From Promethearchaeota archaeon (GTDB taxonomy: Archaea; Asgardarchaeota; Lokiarchaeia; Sigyniarchaeales; SOKP01): a DNA stretch of 64,000 bases. The stretch is from the NCBI GenBank assembly GCA_016840165.1, contig JAEOSU010000080.1, positions 1-64,000 of the forward strand, read 5' to 3'. Position numbers and translations under genes: made by a program. Below the pieces are notes generated by a model. That model was not told the origin of the DNA and searched no databases. It was given only the letters and a program-made list of their open reading frames with translations. Shown here piece after piece: positions 52,819 through 62,723 of this stretch (positions are counted from its first letter, which is position 1; each line of letters opens with the position of its first letter).

Positions 52819-52877
52819 TAAAGTTTAATTTTTTCTGATAATTTCTGTTCTTATTAAATAAGGGGATAAAAGGTTCT

Positions 52878-53948
52878 ATGAGAAGGATTCAAGCTATTGA
52901 TATTTTTCGAGGACTATGTATCTTTTATATGACCTTTGGTCATATGATGTATTGGTATTCGGCAAAATCTAGTTTCTGGTTATATGAGATAGTTTGGAAT
53001 TTAGGAGCTCCAATAGGAGGGGGAGGATTTTTACTTGTATCAGGAATGAGTGCGATGATTTCTTATAAGGTCAACTTAGAAAAAGCTAAACTATCTGGTG
53101 ATTTCAGCATGAAAAATAGCAGAAATCAATATATAATTCGAGCTTTAATTATTTTGGTAATATCCTTCATCTGGAACTTTTTTGGAACGTTATTTATGGG
53201 TGTACCGGGAATTTGGATATGGTTTGTTATCCAAACAATATCCATCTCACTTTTATTGGCTTGGCCTCTACTAAAGACATCCCGTTTATTTAGGTTATTT
53301 ATTTGTTTTGCTTTTTGGATCGGAAATGAATTTATTATTGTATTGCTAAAGCCTTTTGAAGGCCAATTTAATTTCTTTGGAATCTTACATTTTATACTTT
53401 ATAATGTCCCAGAACAGAATGTTATCTTGGCTTACTTTCCTTTTTTACTCGCGGGAACAGTAATCGGAGATATCCTACATGAAGCATTTAATTCTGAAAA
53501 TATTGACACTAAAGCATATTTAAAGAGACATCTAACGATACCTAGCTTGATTGGGGGTTTAGTACTCATCATTTTCGGAGTTTTATTTCAATTTCCTAAT
53601 TTTCTAGATAAGAGAGCATTCTCTTCACATATGTTTATTTTTGGAATAGAATTGTTACTAATCATCTTATTAGTATATATTAAAGATTTAGGCGATCTTA
53701 AATTAAAACGGAGTTATTCGGTTCTTAAATACTATTCATATTATTCTTTTACTATATTTCTTGCTCATAATATCCTCTATTTCCTCTTTCCTCCTATATT
53801 GAATGCCTTGGAGATCATACTCTTAATTATACCGATTATAACTTTATGGACTTATTTATTTCGGATAATTTATAGAAAATTAGGAAAATATGCATCTCTA
53901 AAATTTTTTATTAGTAAATCCGCTGAATATTTAGCAAATAAAATCTAA
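52878..53948 (+). CDS. HGSNAT-like membrane acyltransferase (DUF1624)
   Basis: The 356-residue protein has an N-terminal 'RIQAIDIFRGLCIFYMTFGHMMYWY' (first 20 shown in part; His at the end of TM1 is the presumed catalytic site) and about ten membrane segments. The family (heparan-alpha-glucosaminide N-acetyltransferase-like) moves acetyl groups across membranes onto sugars. A paralogue follows directly. The gene begins at ATG with an AAGG-type Shine-Dalgarno. Confidence 0.78.
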   Translation: MRRIQAIDIFRGLCIFYMTFGHMMYWYSAKSSFWLYEIVWNLGAPIGGGGFLLVSGMSAMISYKVNLEKAKLSGDFSMKNSRNQYIIRALIILVISFIWNFFGTLFMGVPGIWIWFVIQTISISLLLAWPLLKTSRLFRLFICFAFWIGNEFIIVLLKPFEGQFNFFGILHFILYNVPEQNVILAYFPFLLAGTVIGDILHEAFNSENIDTKAYLKRHLTIPSLIGGLVLIIFGVLFQFPNFLDKRAFSSHMFIFGIELLLIILLVYIKDLGDLKLKRSYSVLKYYSYYSFTIFLAHNILYFLFPPILNALEIILLIIPIITLWTYLFRIIYRKLGKYASLKFFISKSAEYLANKI

Positions 53949-53977
53949 TTATTTAGTATAAAGATTTGTGTTTAGAA

Positions 53978-55060
53978 ATGAAACGTTTAAATAGCATCGA
54001 TATATTCAGAGGGCTTTCTATATTATGGATGTTTTTAGGCCATCTATTACATTGGTGGTTAATTGAACAGGAAGTTTGGCTATACGATATCGTTTTTATT
54101 ATTTTTGATCCTATCGGTTCTTCTGCATTTATTTTTATCGCAGGATTATCAACAGCCATTTCATTGAGATCACGATACTTAAAAGCAGAAAAATCTGAAA
54201 ATTATAATGATAACGTAATTAAACGGGAATATCTCTTTAGAGCATTATTAATCTTCATCGTTGCTTTAATATATAATGCAAGTATAGCATTAAGTTTATT
54301 AAATCCTGGGTATATTTGGACTTGGTTTGTGTTATTAACAATTTCAATTTCACAATTTATGGCATGGCCATTATTTAAATTAAAAATTTTCTATAGAATT
54401 ATCATTGGAATAGCTATTTGGATTCTAAACCAATTTTTACTAGTTTCATTATTACCATATCAAGGAAAAGCGAATATATTTGGGTTTTTATTTCATATCT
54501 TTTATCATTCTTTAGATCTTGATGTGATCCTTTCATTTTTTCCCTTTTTTTTATTTGGGGGTGTCCTAGGGGAACTTATCTTCAAAATTTATCAAAAAAA
54601 GGATACTGATCTAATAAAGAAATCATTAAAAAAGAAAGTAATCTATCCGGGTTTAATATTTGGTATTGTTTTAATCATTTTAGGAATATTGATAAGATTT
54701 CCACAATTCCTCGTTAACAGAAGTTTCTCATGGATGATATATACTCTTGGAATAGATATTTGTTTACTAATTATTTTTTTAATATTTGAGGAGTATATTT
54801 ATTTCAAAAAAAGAACGAAAAATGGCTTTCTTTATTACTTTTCATATTACTCTCTCACAGTGTACCTAGCACATAATATATTATATTTTCTTTTCTATCA
54901 GCAATTAACAATAGCAACTATCTGGTTTTTCATTATAGGAGTATATATAGGAGTCGGATATTTGTTAAAAGTGCTATATAATAAATTTGGATCTAAAATT
55001 TCTTTAAAATATCAATTAGGTCGAATGGCCAGCACCCTTGCTAAAGGAAAGGTCGCATAA
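53978..55060 (+). CDS. HGSNAT-like membrane acyltransferase (paralogue)
   Basis: The 360-residue protein begins 'MKRLNSIDIFRGLSILWMFL' then 'GHLLHWWL', matching its upstream neighbour 'IDIFRGLCIFYMTFGHMMYW'. Later 'YSLTVYLAHNILYFLF' matches 'YSFTIFLAHNILYFLF'. Membrane topology is shared. A TTG 12 nt upstream (53966) is in frame but less likely than this ATG. The two genes are 29 nt apart and probably one transcript. Confidence 0.78.
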   Translation: MKRLNSIDIFRGLSILWMFLGHLLHWWLIEQEVWLYDIVFIIFDPIGSSAFIFIAGLSTAISLRSRYLKAEKSENYNDNVIKREYLFRALLIFIVALIYNASIALSLLNPGYIWTWFVLLTISISQFMAWPLFKLKIFYRIIIGIAIWILNQFLLVSLLPYQGKANIFGFLFHIFYHSLDLDVILSFFPFFLFGGVLGELIFKIYQKKDTDLIKKSLKKKVIYPGLIFGIVLIILGILIRFPQFLVNRSFSWMIYTLGIDICLLIIFLIFEEYIYFKKRTKNGFLYYFSYYSLTVYLAHNILYFLFYQQLTIATIWFFIIGVYIGVGYLLKVLYNKFGSKISLKYQLGRMASTLAKGKVA

Positions 55061-55076
55061 AAACTTGATATGATTT

Positions 55077-55580
55077 TTATAAAAATATTCTTTTACATTG
55101 GATTTTAATCTTGTATTTGATATTTCTTTGAAAATTCACAGAGTTATTAAAAATATAATTTATGGTGTTTATATAAACTCCGTTATTTCCCACAGCAATG
55201 CCTCGATCCATATCAAATATGAAATAAAGAGTAATTATTACATTTTTAGAAAATTTTTCTCGTTCTAAATGAATATCATGAATGTAGGTATCTGGGAAGA
55301 ATGAAAAGATTAATCTAAGTAAAGTTGGTACTTCACGAATGACAAGTACTTTAAAATTTTTCAATCGTTGTCGCAATCGGTTTAAATTTTCCCTGGCATT
55401 AAAAAAATCTTCATTCTTCACTAGGAAAAGAAGATAATTGTTTTTTATTATGATGCTAACGGGTTCAATTCGAGTAATTTTAAAAAAATAAGAGAGGTAA
55501 TATAATTCTTTATTGTAAAATTTCCTTTTTAGAGTTACAATTTGAGAAAAAAAAATCTTACTATTAAGAATACTCATCAT
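55077..55580 (-). CDS. Hypothetical protein
   Basis: The 167-residue protein is rich in Phe, Lys, Asn and Ile with an alternating strand-like pattern ('SIIIKNNYLLFLVKNEDFF', 'VVLIREVPTLLRLIFSF'-like segments). It ends with 'IKIQCKRIFL'. No family, no membrane or signal sequence. It is convergent with the second HGSNAT-like gene (16 nt gap) and divergent from tlyA. Confidence 0.55.
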   Translation of the reverse strand: MMSILNSKIFFSQIVTLKRKFYNKELYYLSYFFKITRIEPVSIIIKNNYLLFLVKNEDFFNARENLNRLRQRLKNFKVLVIREVPTLLRLIFSFFPDTYIHDIHLEREKFSKNVIITLYFIFDMDRGIAVGNNGVYINTINYIFNNSVNFQRNIKYKIKIQCKRIFL

Positions 55581-55702
55581 TACACTTCTAATTTTTATTT
55601 TTAAATTTAAAATTCGAGAAAAAATATTGAAATTAGCAAAAAAAAGTATTTATTATACAAAGATTTGCACATAAATAGAAATCATCTCTATAATTTAAAG
55701 CA

Positions 55703-56476
55703 ATGAAAGAGCGTTTGGATATCTTATTAGTTGAACGACGTTTAGTAGAAAGCAGAATGAAGGCAAAATGGTTAATAAAAAATGGTTATGTTTTAGTTAA
55801 TAAACGAATAATTAGAAAACCGAGCAAGAAAGTAGAAAATTCTCTTAAGATTTCTCTCAAAGCTCCATTTCCATATGTTGGAAGGGGGGGTTTAAAATTA
55901 GACGTAGCCTTAAGTGAGTTTTCAATTATAGTAAGAGAAAAAGCATGTGCCGATATAGGAGCGTCAATAGGTGGGTTTACAGATTGTCTTCTCAAGCATG
56001 GAGCCACAAAAGTCTATGCAATCGATACTGCCACAGATCTTTTACATCCATCGCTAATTTGTAATAAAAAACAGGTGGTTGCTCTTTTAGGAGTGGATGC
56101 TCGAAAAATAACTACGCTTGGAGAATTGGTAGACATTATGACTGTGGATGTTACGTTTTCTTCATTAAAAGATCTATTACCAAATGTTATAAAATATGTC
56201 AAATTAGGAGGCGATATAATAGTTCTAGTAAAACCGATTTTTGAAACAAATTTCTATAATAAAAAAAAATTCAGAATTATTAAAGATAATAAAATTCTTT
56301 TTGAAATTTTAAAAGATCTCCTTAGTTGGAGCACGAAAAATAACCTAATTCCTAAAGCCATCATGAAATCTCCTATTTTAGGAAAGGGGGGATCAATTGA
56401 ATTTTTTGTGTATTTTAAAGTTGGTAAAGAGAACAATAATAGAAATTACGAAGATATAATTAGAAAATTATTATGA
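55703..56476 (+). CDS. tlyA: TlyA-type 2'-O-rRNA methyltransferase
   Basis: The 257-residue protein has an S4 domain (about 1-60, 'RLDILLVERRLVESRMKAKW') followed by an FtsJ-like methyltransferase with 'GRGGLKLDVAL' (K65 as in TlyA K69), SAM motif 'CADIGASIGGFTDCLL' (82-97) and 'LGGDIIVLVKPIFE' with the later Lys. In bacteria TlyA methylates 16S C1409 and 23S C1920. It is mainly a bacterial family, so gene transfer is possible. Start ATG 55703. Confidence 0.9.
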   Translation: MKERLDILLVERRLVESRMKAKWLIKNGYVLVNKRIIRKPSKKVENSLKISLKAPFPYVGRGGLKLDVALSEFSIIVREKACADIGASIGGFTDCLLKHGATKVYAIDTATDLLHPSLICNKKQVVALLGVDARKITTLGELVDIMTVDVTFSSLKDLLPNVIKYVKLGGDIIVLVKPIFETNFYNKKKFRIIKDNKILFEILKDLLSWSTKNNLIPKAIMKSPILGKGGSIEFFVYFKVGKENNNRNYEDIIRKLL

Positions 56477-56498
56477 TTCTTCTTCTAGAAAACTCAGT

Positions 56499-57677
56499 TT
56501 AATTTATTGGATATGATTGAAAAAGTTTACCCCACTCGGTTTTATTAAACTCCTTTATTCTTTTTTTACCGATAGTAGGATACCATATCATATCATGATA
56601 AATTTTCGAAGCTAAGGTGGGACCTAAAAAGAAGAGTTCATTTTTGAATAATGGATAAATGAATTGTAATGGCCCTTTCCTTACCATCTGATCACCCCAA
56701 ATCACCAAACTTCGTTTTACTTTAAAATGCCAATTAATATTCGATATATCTTCTCCAACAATTTCAATTTGATCTATATCACCGCATCCTAATCCTTCAT
56801 CGTGCGCTAACTTAATAGCAGGCAGCTTGAGAGGGTCAAATCCCATCATTTTAGCCACAACTGCATCCACTGCTACTTGATCATATCCTGCGAGAAGATA
56901 ATTTTTAATACGCGGAATCATAACCCTTGGTCCTGCACCATCGCCACAGACCGTACCATCTACAACGGCTAAGATTTTTGGATGAATCTGTTTCTGAATA
57001 ATCAATAAATCTACTAAAACTTCAGACATAAATTGGTGTGAGAAATGTCTTCTTTTAGTTAATAAGCCACCAAATGCGTTTTTCATAGCACAAGTAATTC
57101 CCCCATTTTTCATCTCTCCTTGAGTTTTTTGAAGACTTCCCCCTTCTGCTCCTGTATGGCCATGAGTTTTCATAGTAGGAAGGTGAATGATTGGTTTTCC
57201 AACATAAAATTTCGGTATTTTAAATCCTTCTGGAAAAATTTTAGAATCTAAGGCAAACAATTGCTTATTTTTAAACCGCAGGAATTTGGGTCGTAAAGAT
57301 TTATAGGATACAAACGGGATACGTGTAAGTGGAACAAACCATACTCCATACTTTTTAATAATTGGATTCCATTTATTTCCTTTTAGTCCTCTTTCAATAT
57401 TTGTCACCACAGTTCTATTTTCCGCTGTGAATAAGTTCTTTGAGTTATAACCGTCCTCAACCATTGTTTTTAAAATACCTTCTAACTGCCAAGGAGGTGT
57501 AGAGCATGCAGGAAAGAATTTAGACCAACTTAAATTTAATTTAATTAAAATTTGTTGATCTTTATTAAAATACTCTTGATATTTAATCAGATGCATTAAT
57601 CTTTTGTAATCTTCCAAGATATTCTTAGAACTAGTTTTTGTTATGAATATTTTAGCATCAGTGTCAGACATAATCAC
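56499..57677 (-). CDS. DUF362 protein
   Basis: The 392-residue protein has the DUF362 pattern: 'PIIHLPTMKTHGHTGAEGGS', 'TCAMKNAFGGLLTKRRHFSH' and 'AVVDGTVCGDGAGPR'. The family is common in archaea and clostridia, often fused to ferredoxin domains and linked to redox proteins; the reaction is unknown. Two Cys in the N-terminal part ('FPACSTPPW' and 'CAM') could bind metal. It is convergent with tlyA. Confidence 0.8.
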   Translation of the reverse strand: MIMSDTDAKIFITKTSSKNILEDYKRLMHLIKYQEYFNKDQQILIKLNLSWSKFFPACSTPPWQLEGILKTMVEDGYNSKNLFTAENRTVVTNIERGLKGNKWNPIIKKYGVWFVPLTRIPFVSYKSLRPKFLRFKNKQLFALDSKIFPEGFKIPKFYVGKPIIHLPTMKTHGHTGAEGGSLQKTQGEMKNGGITCAMKNAFGGLLTKRRHFSHQFMSEVLVDLLIIQKQIHPKILAVVDGTVCGDGAGPRVMIPRIKNYLLAGYDQVAVDAVVAKMMGFDPLKLPAIKLAHDEGLGCGDIDQIEIVGEDISNINWHFKVKRSLVIWGDQMVRKGPLQFIYPLFKNELFFLGPTLASKIYHDMIWYPTIGKKRIKEFNKTEWGKLFQSYPIN

Positions 57678-57765
57678 TAAAAAGAAAAATGATTTAATAT
57701 TTTTACTCTAAATTCTTCTTAGAGATAATAGTAAAAATGAAAAATTAAGATAGGAAAATTAAAAT

Positions 57766-58818
57766 TTAATCGGAAATATATTCCATTCCTTCATAAGATT
57801 TTTTAGTTTCAGTATTAAGGGGACGACAATAAAAATAGTGATCTCCACCTAAATCTACTCGAACAGGATCCTCAATACCGCATCTATCATGCTCATCCTT
57901 TTCGAAACATCTTGGATGGAATGCACAACCAGATGGAGGGTTGATTGGACTTGGAACATCTCCATCTAAAATAATACGGTCTGTTTTTGATGATGGATCA
58001 AAAGTTGGTCGCGCTGACAATAAGGCTTTTGTGTATGGATGTACAGGGTTGTAAAAAACTTCATCAACTGTTCCGCCCTCAACGAATTTTCCTAGATACA
58101 TAACTTGGATTTTATCTCCAATGTGTTGAATGACACTAAGATCATGGGTGATAAATAGATAAGAAAGGTCAAATTCTTTTTGAAGTGATTTTAAGAGATT
58201 TAGAATTTGAGCTTGTACGGATACATCGAGGGCAGAAGTTGGCTCATCTAAGATCATAATTTCCGGATCACATGCTAGAGCTCTTGCAATTACGATTCTT
58301 TGCTTTTGACCTCCTGAAAATTCATGAGGGTATCTATCTAAATGTTCATTCTTCATTGAAACTGTTTCAAGAAGTTCTAAAACGCGTCCTCTTATTTCAC
58401 GTCTTTTTTTCATCCCCATTAGAAGCCTTAATGGTTCACCAATGATATTCACAATTTTCCATCTTGGATTAAGTGAGGAATCTGGATCTTGAAATACCAT
58501 CTGAATTTTTTTTCTATACTCTTTATTGAAATTATCATCTATTCGAGTGTTTTTATACCATATTTCTCCTTCTGTTGGTTGAACGAGATTTAGAATTGTA
58601 TTTCCAATGGTTGTTTTACCACATCCACTCTCTCCAACTAATCCTAAGGTCTCACGTTTATACATATCAAAACTAACGCCATCAACAGCTTGAACCACTC
58701 CAACTTTACGTTTTAATAACCCACCATAAATTGGATAATAGGTCTTCAAATTTTTAACAGATAGAATTATATCCTCTGATTGCTTTGATTCAGTTACTTT
58801 TTCTTGACTAACTGTCAT
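57766..58818 (-). CDS. oppF: Oligopeptide/dipeptide ABC transporter ATP-binding protein (OppF/DppF)
   Basis: The 350-residue protein has Walker A 'GLVGESGCGKTTIGNT', signature 'HEFSGGQKQRIVIARAL', Walker B 'MILDEPTSALD' and the C-terminal 'PPSGCAFHPRCFEKDEHDRC' of the oligopeptide family. It pairs with OppD to drive import. It is last in the permease operon. Confidence 0.94.
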   Translation of the reverse strand: MTVSQEKVTESKQSEDIILSVKNLKTYYPIYGGLLKRKVGVVQAVDGVSFDMYKRETLGLVGESGCGKTTIGNTILNLVQPTEGEIWYKNTRIDDNFNKEYRKKIQMVFQDPDSSLNPRWKIVNIIGEPLRLLMGMKKRREIRGRVLELLETVSMKNEHLDRYPHEFSGGQKQRIVIARALACDPEIMILDEPTSALDVSVQAQILNLLKSLQKEFDLSYLFITHDLSVIQHIGDKIQVMYLGKFVEGGTVDEVFYNPVHPYTKALLSARPTFDPSSKTDRIILDGDVPSPINPPSGCAFHPRCFEKDEHDRCGIEDPVRVDLGGDHYFYCRPLNTETKKSYEGMEYISD

Positions 58819-58845
58819 TTTCTCAACTTATTTTTTTTATTGAAA

Positions 58846-60096
58846 TTATACACGTTTTGATAATTTAAATTCATCAGTTTCCCAGTCATATTTGGGAGAA
58901 TCTTTATATTTTGGATCAAATAAATGACACGCCACAAAATATCTATCTTCGATTTCGAGAAATCTTGGTCTAATCTTATCGCAAACTTCTAATCGCGCGT
59001 CACATCTAGGATGGAACCTACATCCTGAAGGGGGATAAATCAAATTTGGAACCATCCCACGAATCGTTAACAGTTTTTGATCTCTCTTCTCGATGCTAGG
59101 AATTGCCCCGATTAATCCTTTAGTATAAGGATGCCTAGGTTTCTTAAATAATTCATTCGCTGTCGCATATTCTACAATATTGCCACTATACATTACGGCA
59201 ACTCTATCACAAAGCTCAGCAATAATACCTAAATCATGAGTAATTAATAGGATTGAAGTTCTATACTTATCTTTTAATGTTTTCATTAGTTCCATAATCT
59301 GAGCTTGAATGGTTACATCAAGAGCGGTAGTGGGTTCATCTGCTATTAGCAGGCCAGGATTACAAGACAATGCCATCGCAATCATTACTCTCTGTCTCAT
59401 GCCTCCGCTTAATTCATGCGGATATCTTTTTAAAATTCCCCTTGCATCTGCAATTCCAACTTCTGTAATAATATTTGCTGACCAATCTAAGATAACATCC
59501 TTAATTACAGGAGTGTGTACATTTTGTTCTTTTATTTTTTTAATTTCGCTTTTAAGTTCGGCTATTTCATCTTCATCCGTTAAAGTTTTTAACCGCTGCT
59601 TTAAATCTTTAACTTCTGCGAGATTTTCTTTTCGTTTTAATATTCTTTCATCCAATTCTTTTTTCAAATCATCTTTTTGATGTAAAATAAAGACTTCGGA
59701 AACTTGGTCTCCCACTGAAAAGACGGGATTTAAGGAATTTAAGGGATCTTGAAAGATCATGGTAATTTCTTTACCCCTAAACTCTCTCATTTCTGTTTCT
59801 GTTAAATCAAGTAGGCTTTCTCCTTTGTAAATAATCTCACCATCAACTATTTTCCCGGGTTCTCTCACTAATCGTAAAATAGAGAGCGCAGTTACTGATT
59901 TTCCACAACCAGTTTCACCGACTAATCCTAAAACTTCGTCTTTAAAAATGTTAAAAGTAACTCCATCAACGGCTTTCACAATTCCTTCTTCAGTATAGAA
60001 GTAAGTCTTAAGTTTCGTTACTTTTAATAACTTATCAGAGTCATCACTTTTAGCTTGTGAGTCATCTACAACATCATTTTTGATTGTTGAATTCAA
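58846..60096 (-). CDS. oppD: Oligopeptide/dipeptide ABC transporter ATP-binding protein (OppD/DppD) with coiled-coil insert
   Basis: The 416-residue protein has Walker A 'GLVGETGCGKSVTALS' (58-73), signature 'PHELSGGMRQRVMIAMAL' and the C-terminal 'PPSGCRFHPRCDARLEVCD'. Between the Q-loop and the signature, residues about 141-200 form a charged coiled-coil insertion ('KDDLKKELDERILKRKENLA...LKSEIKKIKE') where relatives have about 25 residues. Other motifs are intact. Confidence 0.94.
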   Translation of the reverse strand: MNSTIKNDVVDDSQAKSDDSDKLLKVTKLKTYFYTEEGIVKAVDGVTFNIFKDEVLGLVGETGCGKSVTALSILRLVREPGKIVDGEIIYKGESLLDLTETEMREFRGKEITMIFQDPLNSLNPVFSVGDQVSEVFILHQKDDLKKELDERILKRKENLAEVKDLKQRLKTLTDEDEIAELKSEIKKIKEQNVHTPVIKDVILDWSANIITEVGIADARGILKRYPHELSGGMRQRVMIAMALSCNPGLLIADEPTTALDVTIQAQIMELMKTLKDKYRTSILLITHDLGIIAELCDRVAVMYSGNIVEYATANELFKKPRHPYTKGLIGAIPSIEKRDQKLLTIRGMVPNLIYPPSGCRFHPRCDARLEVCDKIRPRFLEIEDRYFVACHLFDPKYKDSPKYDWETDEFKLSKRV

Positions 60097-60128
60097 TTAT
60101 ATCCCCTTTTTTAAACCAAATATTTATT

Positions 60129-61139
60129 TTATAAGTTTTTCAATCTTGGATCTAAAGCATCCCTTAAGCCATCCCCAAGTAACATAAAACCGAGGACCGT
60201 AATAATTATCATAATTCCAGGCCAAACAGATGCCCATGGAGCATTTACTAAATGGCCGCGTCCGATATCGATATCTCGACCCCATTCAATCAAATGTGGA
60301 TCACTATAACCTAGAAAAGCAAGCCCTGCAAAACTTAATATTACTCCTCCAATATCAAATGTAAACGAGATGATTATTGGTTGGATAGTGTTTGGTATTA
60401 GGTGTCTGAACATAATACGCCAATTTCCTGCACCTGAGACTCTTGCCGCTTCTACATAGGGGAGTTCTTTTGCTTGAAGAACACTTGATCTGATTAAACG
60501 CGAATAATAGGGAATTCCTAAAATTCCGTATGCTAAAATGATATATTCCATTTTACGCCCTAAAATTCCTACTAATACTATAGCAAAAATTAATCCGGGA
60601 AATGCAAAGAATATATCCGCTATTCGCATTATCAGGGTGTCAACCCAACCCCCAAAATAAGCTGCAATAACTCCAAACATAACACCTACGACCACACTCA
60701 ATGTAATTGAGGGTAATGCAATGGTTAATGAGGATCTAGCACCCCATATTATACGTGCTAAAATGTCTCGTCCGAAATTAGTTTGACCTAAAGGATGCGC
60801 CGGAGAAGGTGGGTCCCAGGATCCTGTGATTTTAGCATCCGCTTCAGCGAATGTGTATGGTGATATCCAAGGTGCAAATACAGCAAGGGTAGCAATAAAG
60901 AGAATAATTACTATCCCAATTATCGTGAGAGTGGATTTTAATCTCCTAATAAATTTTCGTTTACTTATTGTTCTTTCATATAAATCTTGACGGAGAGTTA
61001 ATTCCTCAATTCGATAACCCGGCATAAATAAAAATTTTAGGTTGTTTTTAACCCAAAAAAGAACTTTCTTTACTGCACTTGGTTCTTCTTCCTGGAACAG
61101 TTCTTTCTCAAGGATTTGTTCTTGTGTCATTATTTTCAC
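60129..61139 (-). CDS. oppC: Oligopeptide/dipeptide ABC transporter permease (OppC/DppC)
   Basis: The 336-residue permease has the N-terminal 'LTIIGIVIILFIATLAVFAPW', the typical 'HPLGQTNFGRDILARIIWGARSS' and the EAA loop 'EAARVSGAGNWRIMFRHLIPN'. Five to six membrane segments follow. It has an N-terminal cytoplasmic extension of about 60 residues. Confidence 0.95.
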   Translation of the reverse strand: MKIMTQEQILEKELFQEEEPSAVKKVLFWVKNNLKFLFMPGYRIEELTLRQDLYERTISKRKFIRRLKSTLTIIGIVIILFIATLAVFAPWISPYTFAEADAKITGSWDPPSPAHPLGQTNFGRDILARIIWGARSSLTIALPSITLSVVVGVMFGVIAAYFGGWVDTLIMRIADIFFAFPGLIFAIVLVGILGRKMEYIILAYGILGIPYYSRLIRSSVLQAKELPYVEAARVSGAGNWRIMFRHLIPNTIQPIIISFTFDIGGVILSFAGLAFLGYSDPHLIEWGRDIDIGRGHLVNAPWASVWPGIMIIITVLGFMLLGDGLRDALDPRLKNL

Positions 61140-61181
61140 ATTTTATTTGATATTTTTCTTATTTTTCACATTATAAATAAA

Positions 61182-62198
61182 TTAATATTTAATACGAGGA
61201 TCTAAATAGGCATAAATTAAATCCGCAAATAAATTAACTACAATAAATATTACGGTTATCATAAATACAAATGCATTGATTACATAATAATCTCGATCTA
61301 CAATAGCACGCAATAAAAGCTCTCCCATTCCATGTAAATTAAAGGTCGTCTCTGTTAAAATTGCACCTCCAAGAAGGCCTCCGACATTTAATCCAATAAT
61401 TGTTACGGTAGGGATAAGAGCATTCCTTCGTGCATGCTTATTGATAACTACTTTTTCTTTACAACCTTTTGCCCTTGCGGTACGTATATAATCTTGTTGC
61501 AAAACTTCTAACATACTCGAACGTGTTTGTCTTGTTATAGATGCGAGAGTAATAAACGATAAGCAGAATACTGGAAGCGCTAGATGATATAAATAATCTG
61601 TTATCATGTACCATTGACCTGAAAATAAAGCATCTATTATCCTAAAACCGGTTATAAAGTTTGGTTCAGGATAATTTAAGGTTTTATATCCGATAGCCGG
61701 GAATAAGCCTGCTCTATAGGCTAAAGTTAATTGTAAAATAAGACCAAGCCAGAAGACAGGTATAGACACGCCAACCAACGCAAAACCCCTTAGGATGGTG
61801 TCTCTTGATTTATTACGATGGGTTGCAGATATTACACCAGTTTTAATACCTATGAATGAAGCGATAATCATCGAAAAAATCGTTATATCTAGAGTTCGTG
61901 GAAATCGCTGCCAGATTAAATCCCATACTTCTTGTCCCTTATTTATGGAGACAGAAACACCCCAGTTGCCCGTAAATAGATTCCCTAAATATATAAAGAA
62001 TTGTTGCCAGAGTGGAAGGTCAAATCCAAGACGATGCATCTCAGCTAAATATTGCTCTTCTGTAAAAACTTGCGGAAGATGCGCGGTAACTGGATCGCCC
62101 GGCATCATTCGTGATAATATAAATGTTATTAATAAAACCCCAAATAACACAGGAATCATAACAATTAATCTTCTAATTACGTATTTTATCATACTCAT
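61182..62198 (-). CDS. oppB: Oligopeptide/dipeptide ABC transporter permease (OppB/DppB)
   Basis: The 338-residue protein begins 'MIKYVIRRLIVMIPVLFGV', has 'RTARAKGCKEKVVINKHARRNALIPT' (EAA loop) and 'GGAILTETTFNLHGMG'. It forms the channel with OppC. It is the first permease gene after the two unknown genes at 62254-63599. Confidence 0.95.
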   Translation of the reverse strand: MSMIKYVIRRLIVMIPVLFGVLLITFILSRMMPGDPVTAHLPQVFTEEQYLAEMHRLGFDLPLWQQFFIYLGNLFTGNWGVSVSINKGQEVWDLIWQRFPRTLDITIFSMIIASFIGIKTGVISATHRNKSRDTILRGFALVGVSIPVFWLGLILQLTLAYRAGLFPAIGYKTLNYPEPNFITGFRIIDALFSGQWYMITDYLYHLALPVFCLSFITLASITRQTRSSMLEVLQQDYIRTARAKGCKEKVVINKHARRNALIPTVTIIGLNVGGLLGGAILTETTFNLHGMGELLLRAIVDRDYYVINAFVFMITVIFIVVNLFADLIYAYLDPRIKY

Positions 62199-62253
62199 TT
62201 TTTATCACATCTCTTAAATATCATCCTAACATTCTTATTTATTTTGAAATTTA

Positions 62254-62718
62254 TTAAATAGGCTCAACAATCTTTATTTTTTTCTTATATTCCTTATATT
62301 TTTCTTTGAGCATAGAGGCAAATAGTGCAGTACCGAAGTTAATACCTAAAAGCACGAGAATTGTCAAATATCCCTCTAAACTCGCAAAGAACAAGGGTAT
62401 TATTATGAGATTAAATCCATTAATAAACCATGACCACATCCAAGACATCCCAATAATTATGGGAACTAGCATTATACTATTTCTTATGCCATATTCAAAA
62501 AATGCTTCTCTGAATACCACGAAAAAAACGATAGCAATAAGAATTATAATTGAAAAGTATGAGTTGGGATTAAAAAACACTTTATTTAAAAAAATTATAT
62601 CCAAGCCAATCGTTTTTTCAAAAACGTTAGCAATGTAACCGAAAAAAACAAAATGTACGAGAAGAATTGCAACGATAAAATTACCTTGACGAGCTATTTC
62701 TATTTTTATATTTTTCAT
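62254..62718 (-). CDS. Multi-TM membrane protein, unknown
   Basis: The 154-residue protein has about four hydrophobic segments (near 12-35, 47-68, 80-98 and 105-130) and a basic end (LKEKYKEYKKKIK). No family recognised. It lies 55 nt upstream of oppB and 5 nt after the 291-residue unknown gene, inside what should be a binding-protein-permease operon. Confidence 0.6.
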   Translation of the reverse strand: MKNIKIEIARQGNFIVAILLVHFVFFGYIANVFEKTIGLDIIFLNKVFFNPNSYFSIIILIAIVFFVVFREAFFEYGIRNSIMLVPIIIGMSWMWSWFINGFNLIIIPLFFASLEGYLTILVLLGINFGTALFASMLKEKYKEYKKKIKIVEPI

Positions 62719-62723
62719 AATAA

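Noticed and set aside
59309..59680. A 123-codon plus-strand frame opposite oppD
   Set aside because: oppD has all ABC motifs; this is an antisense shadow over the coiled-coil insert.
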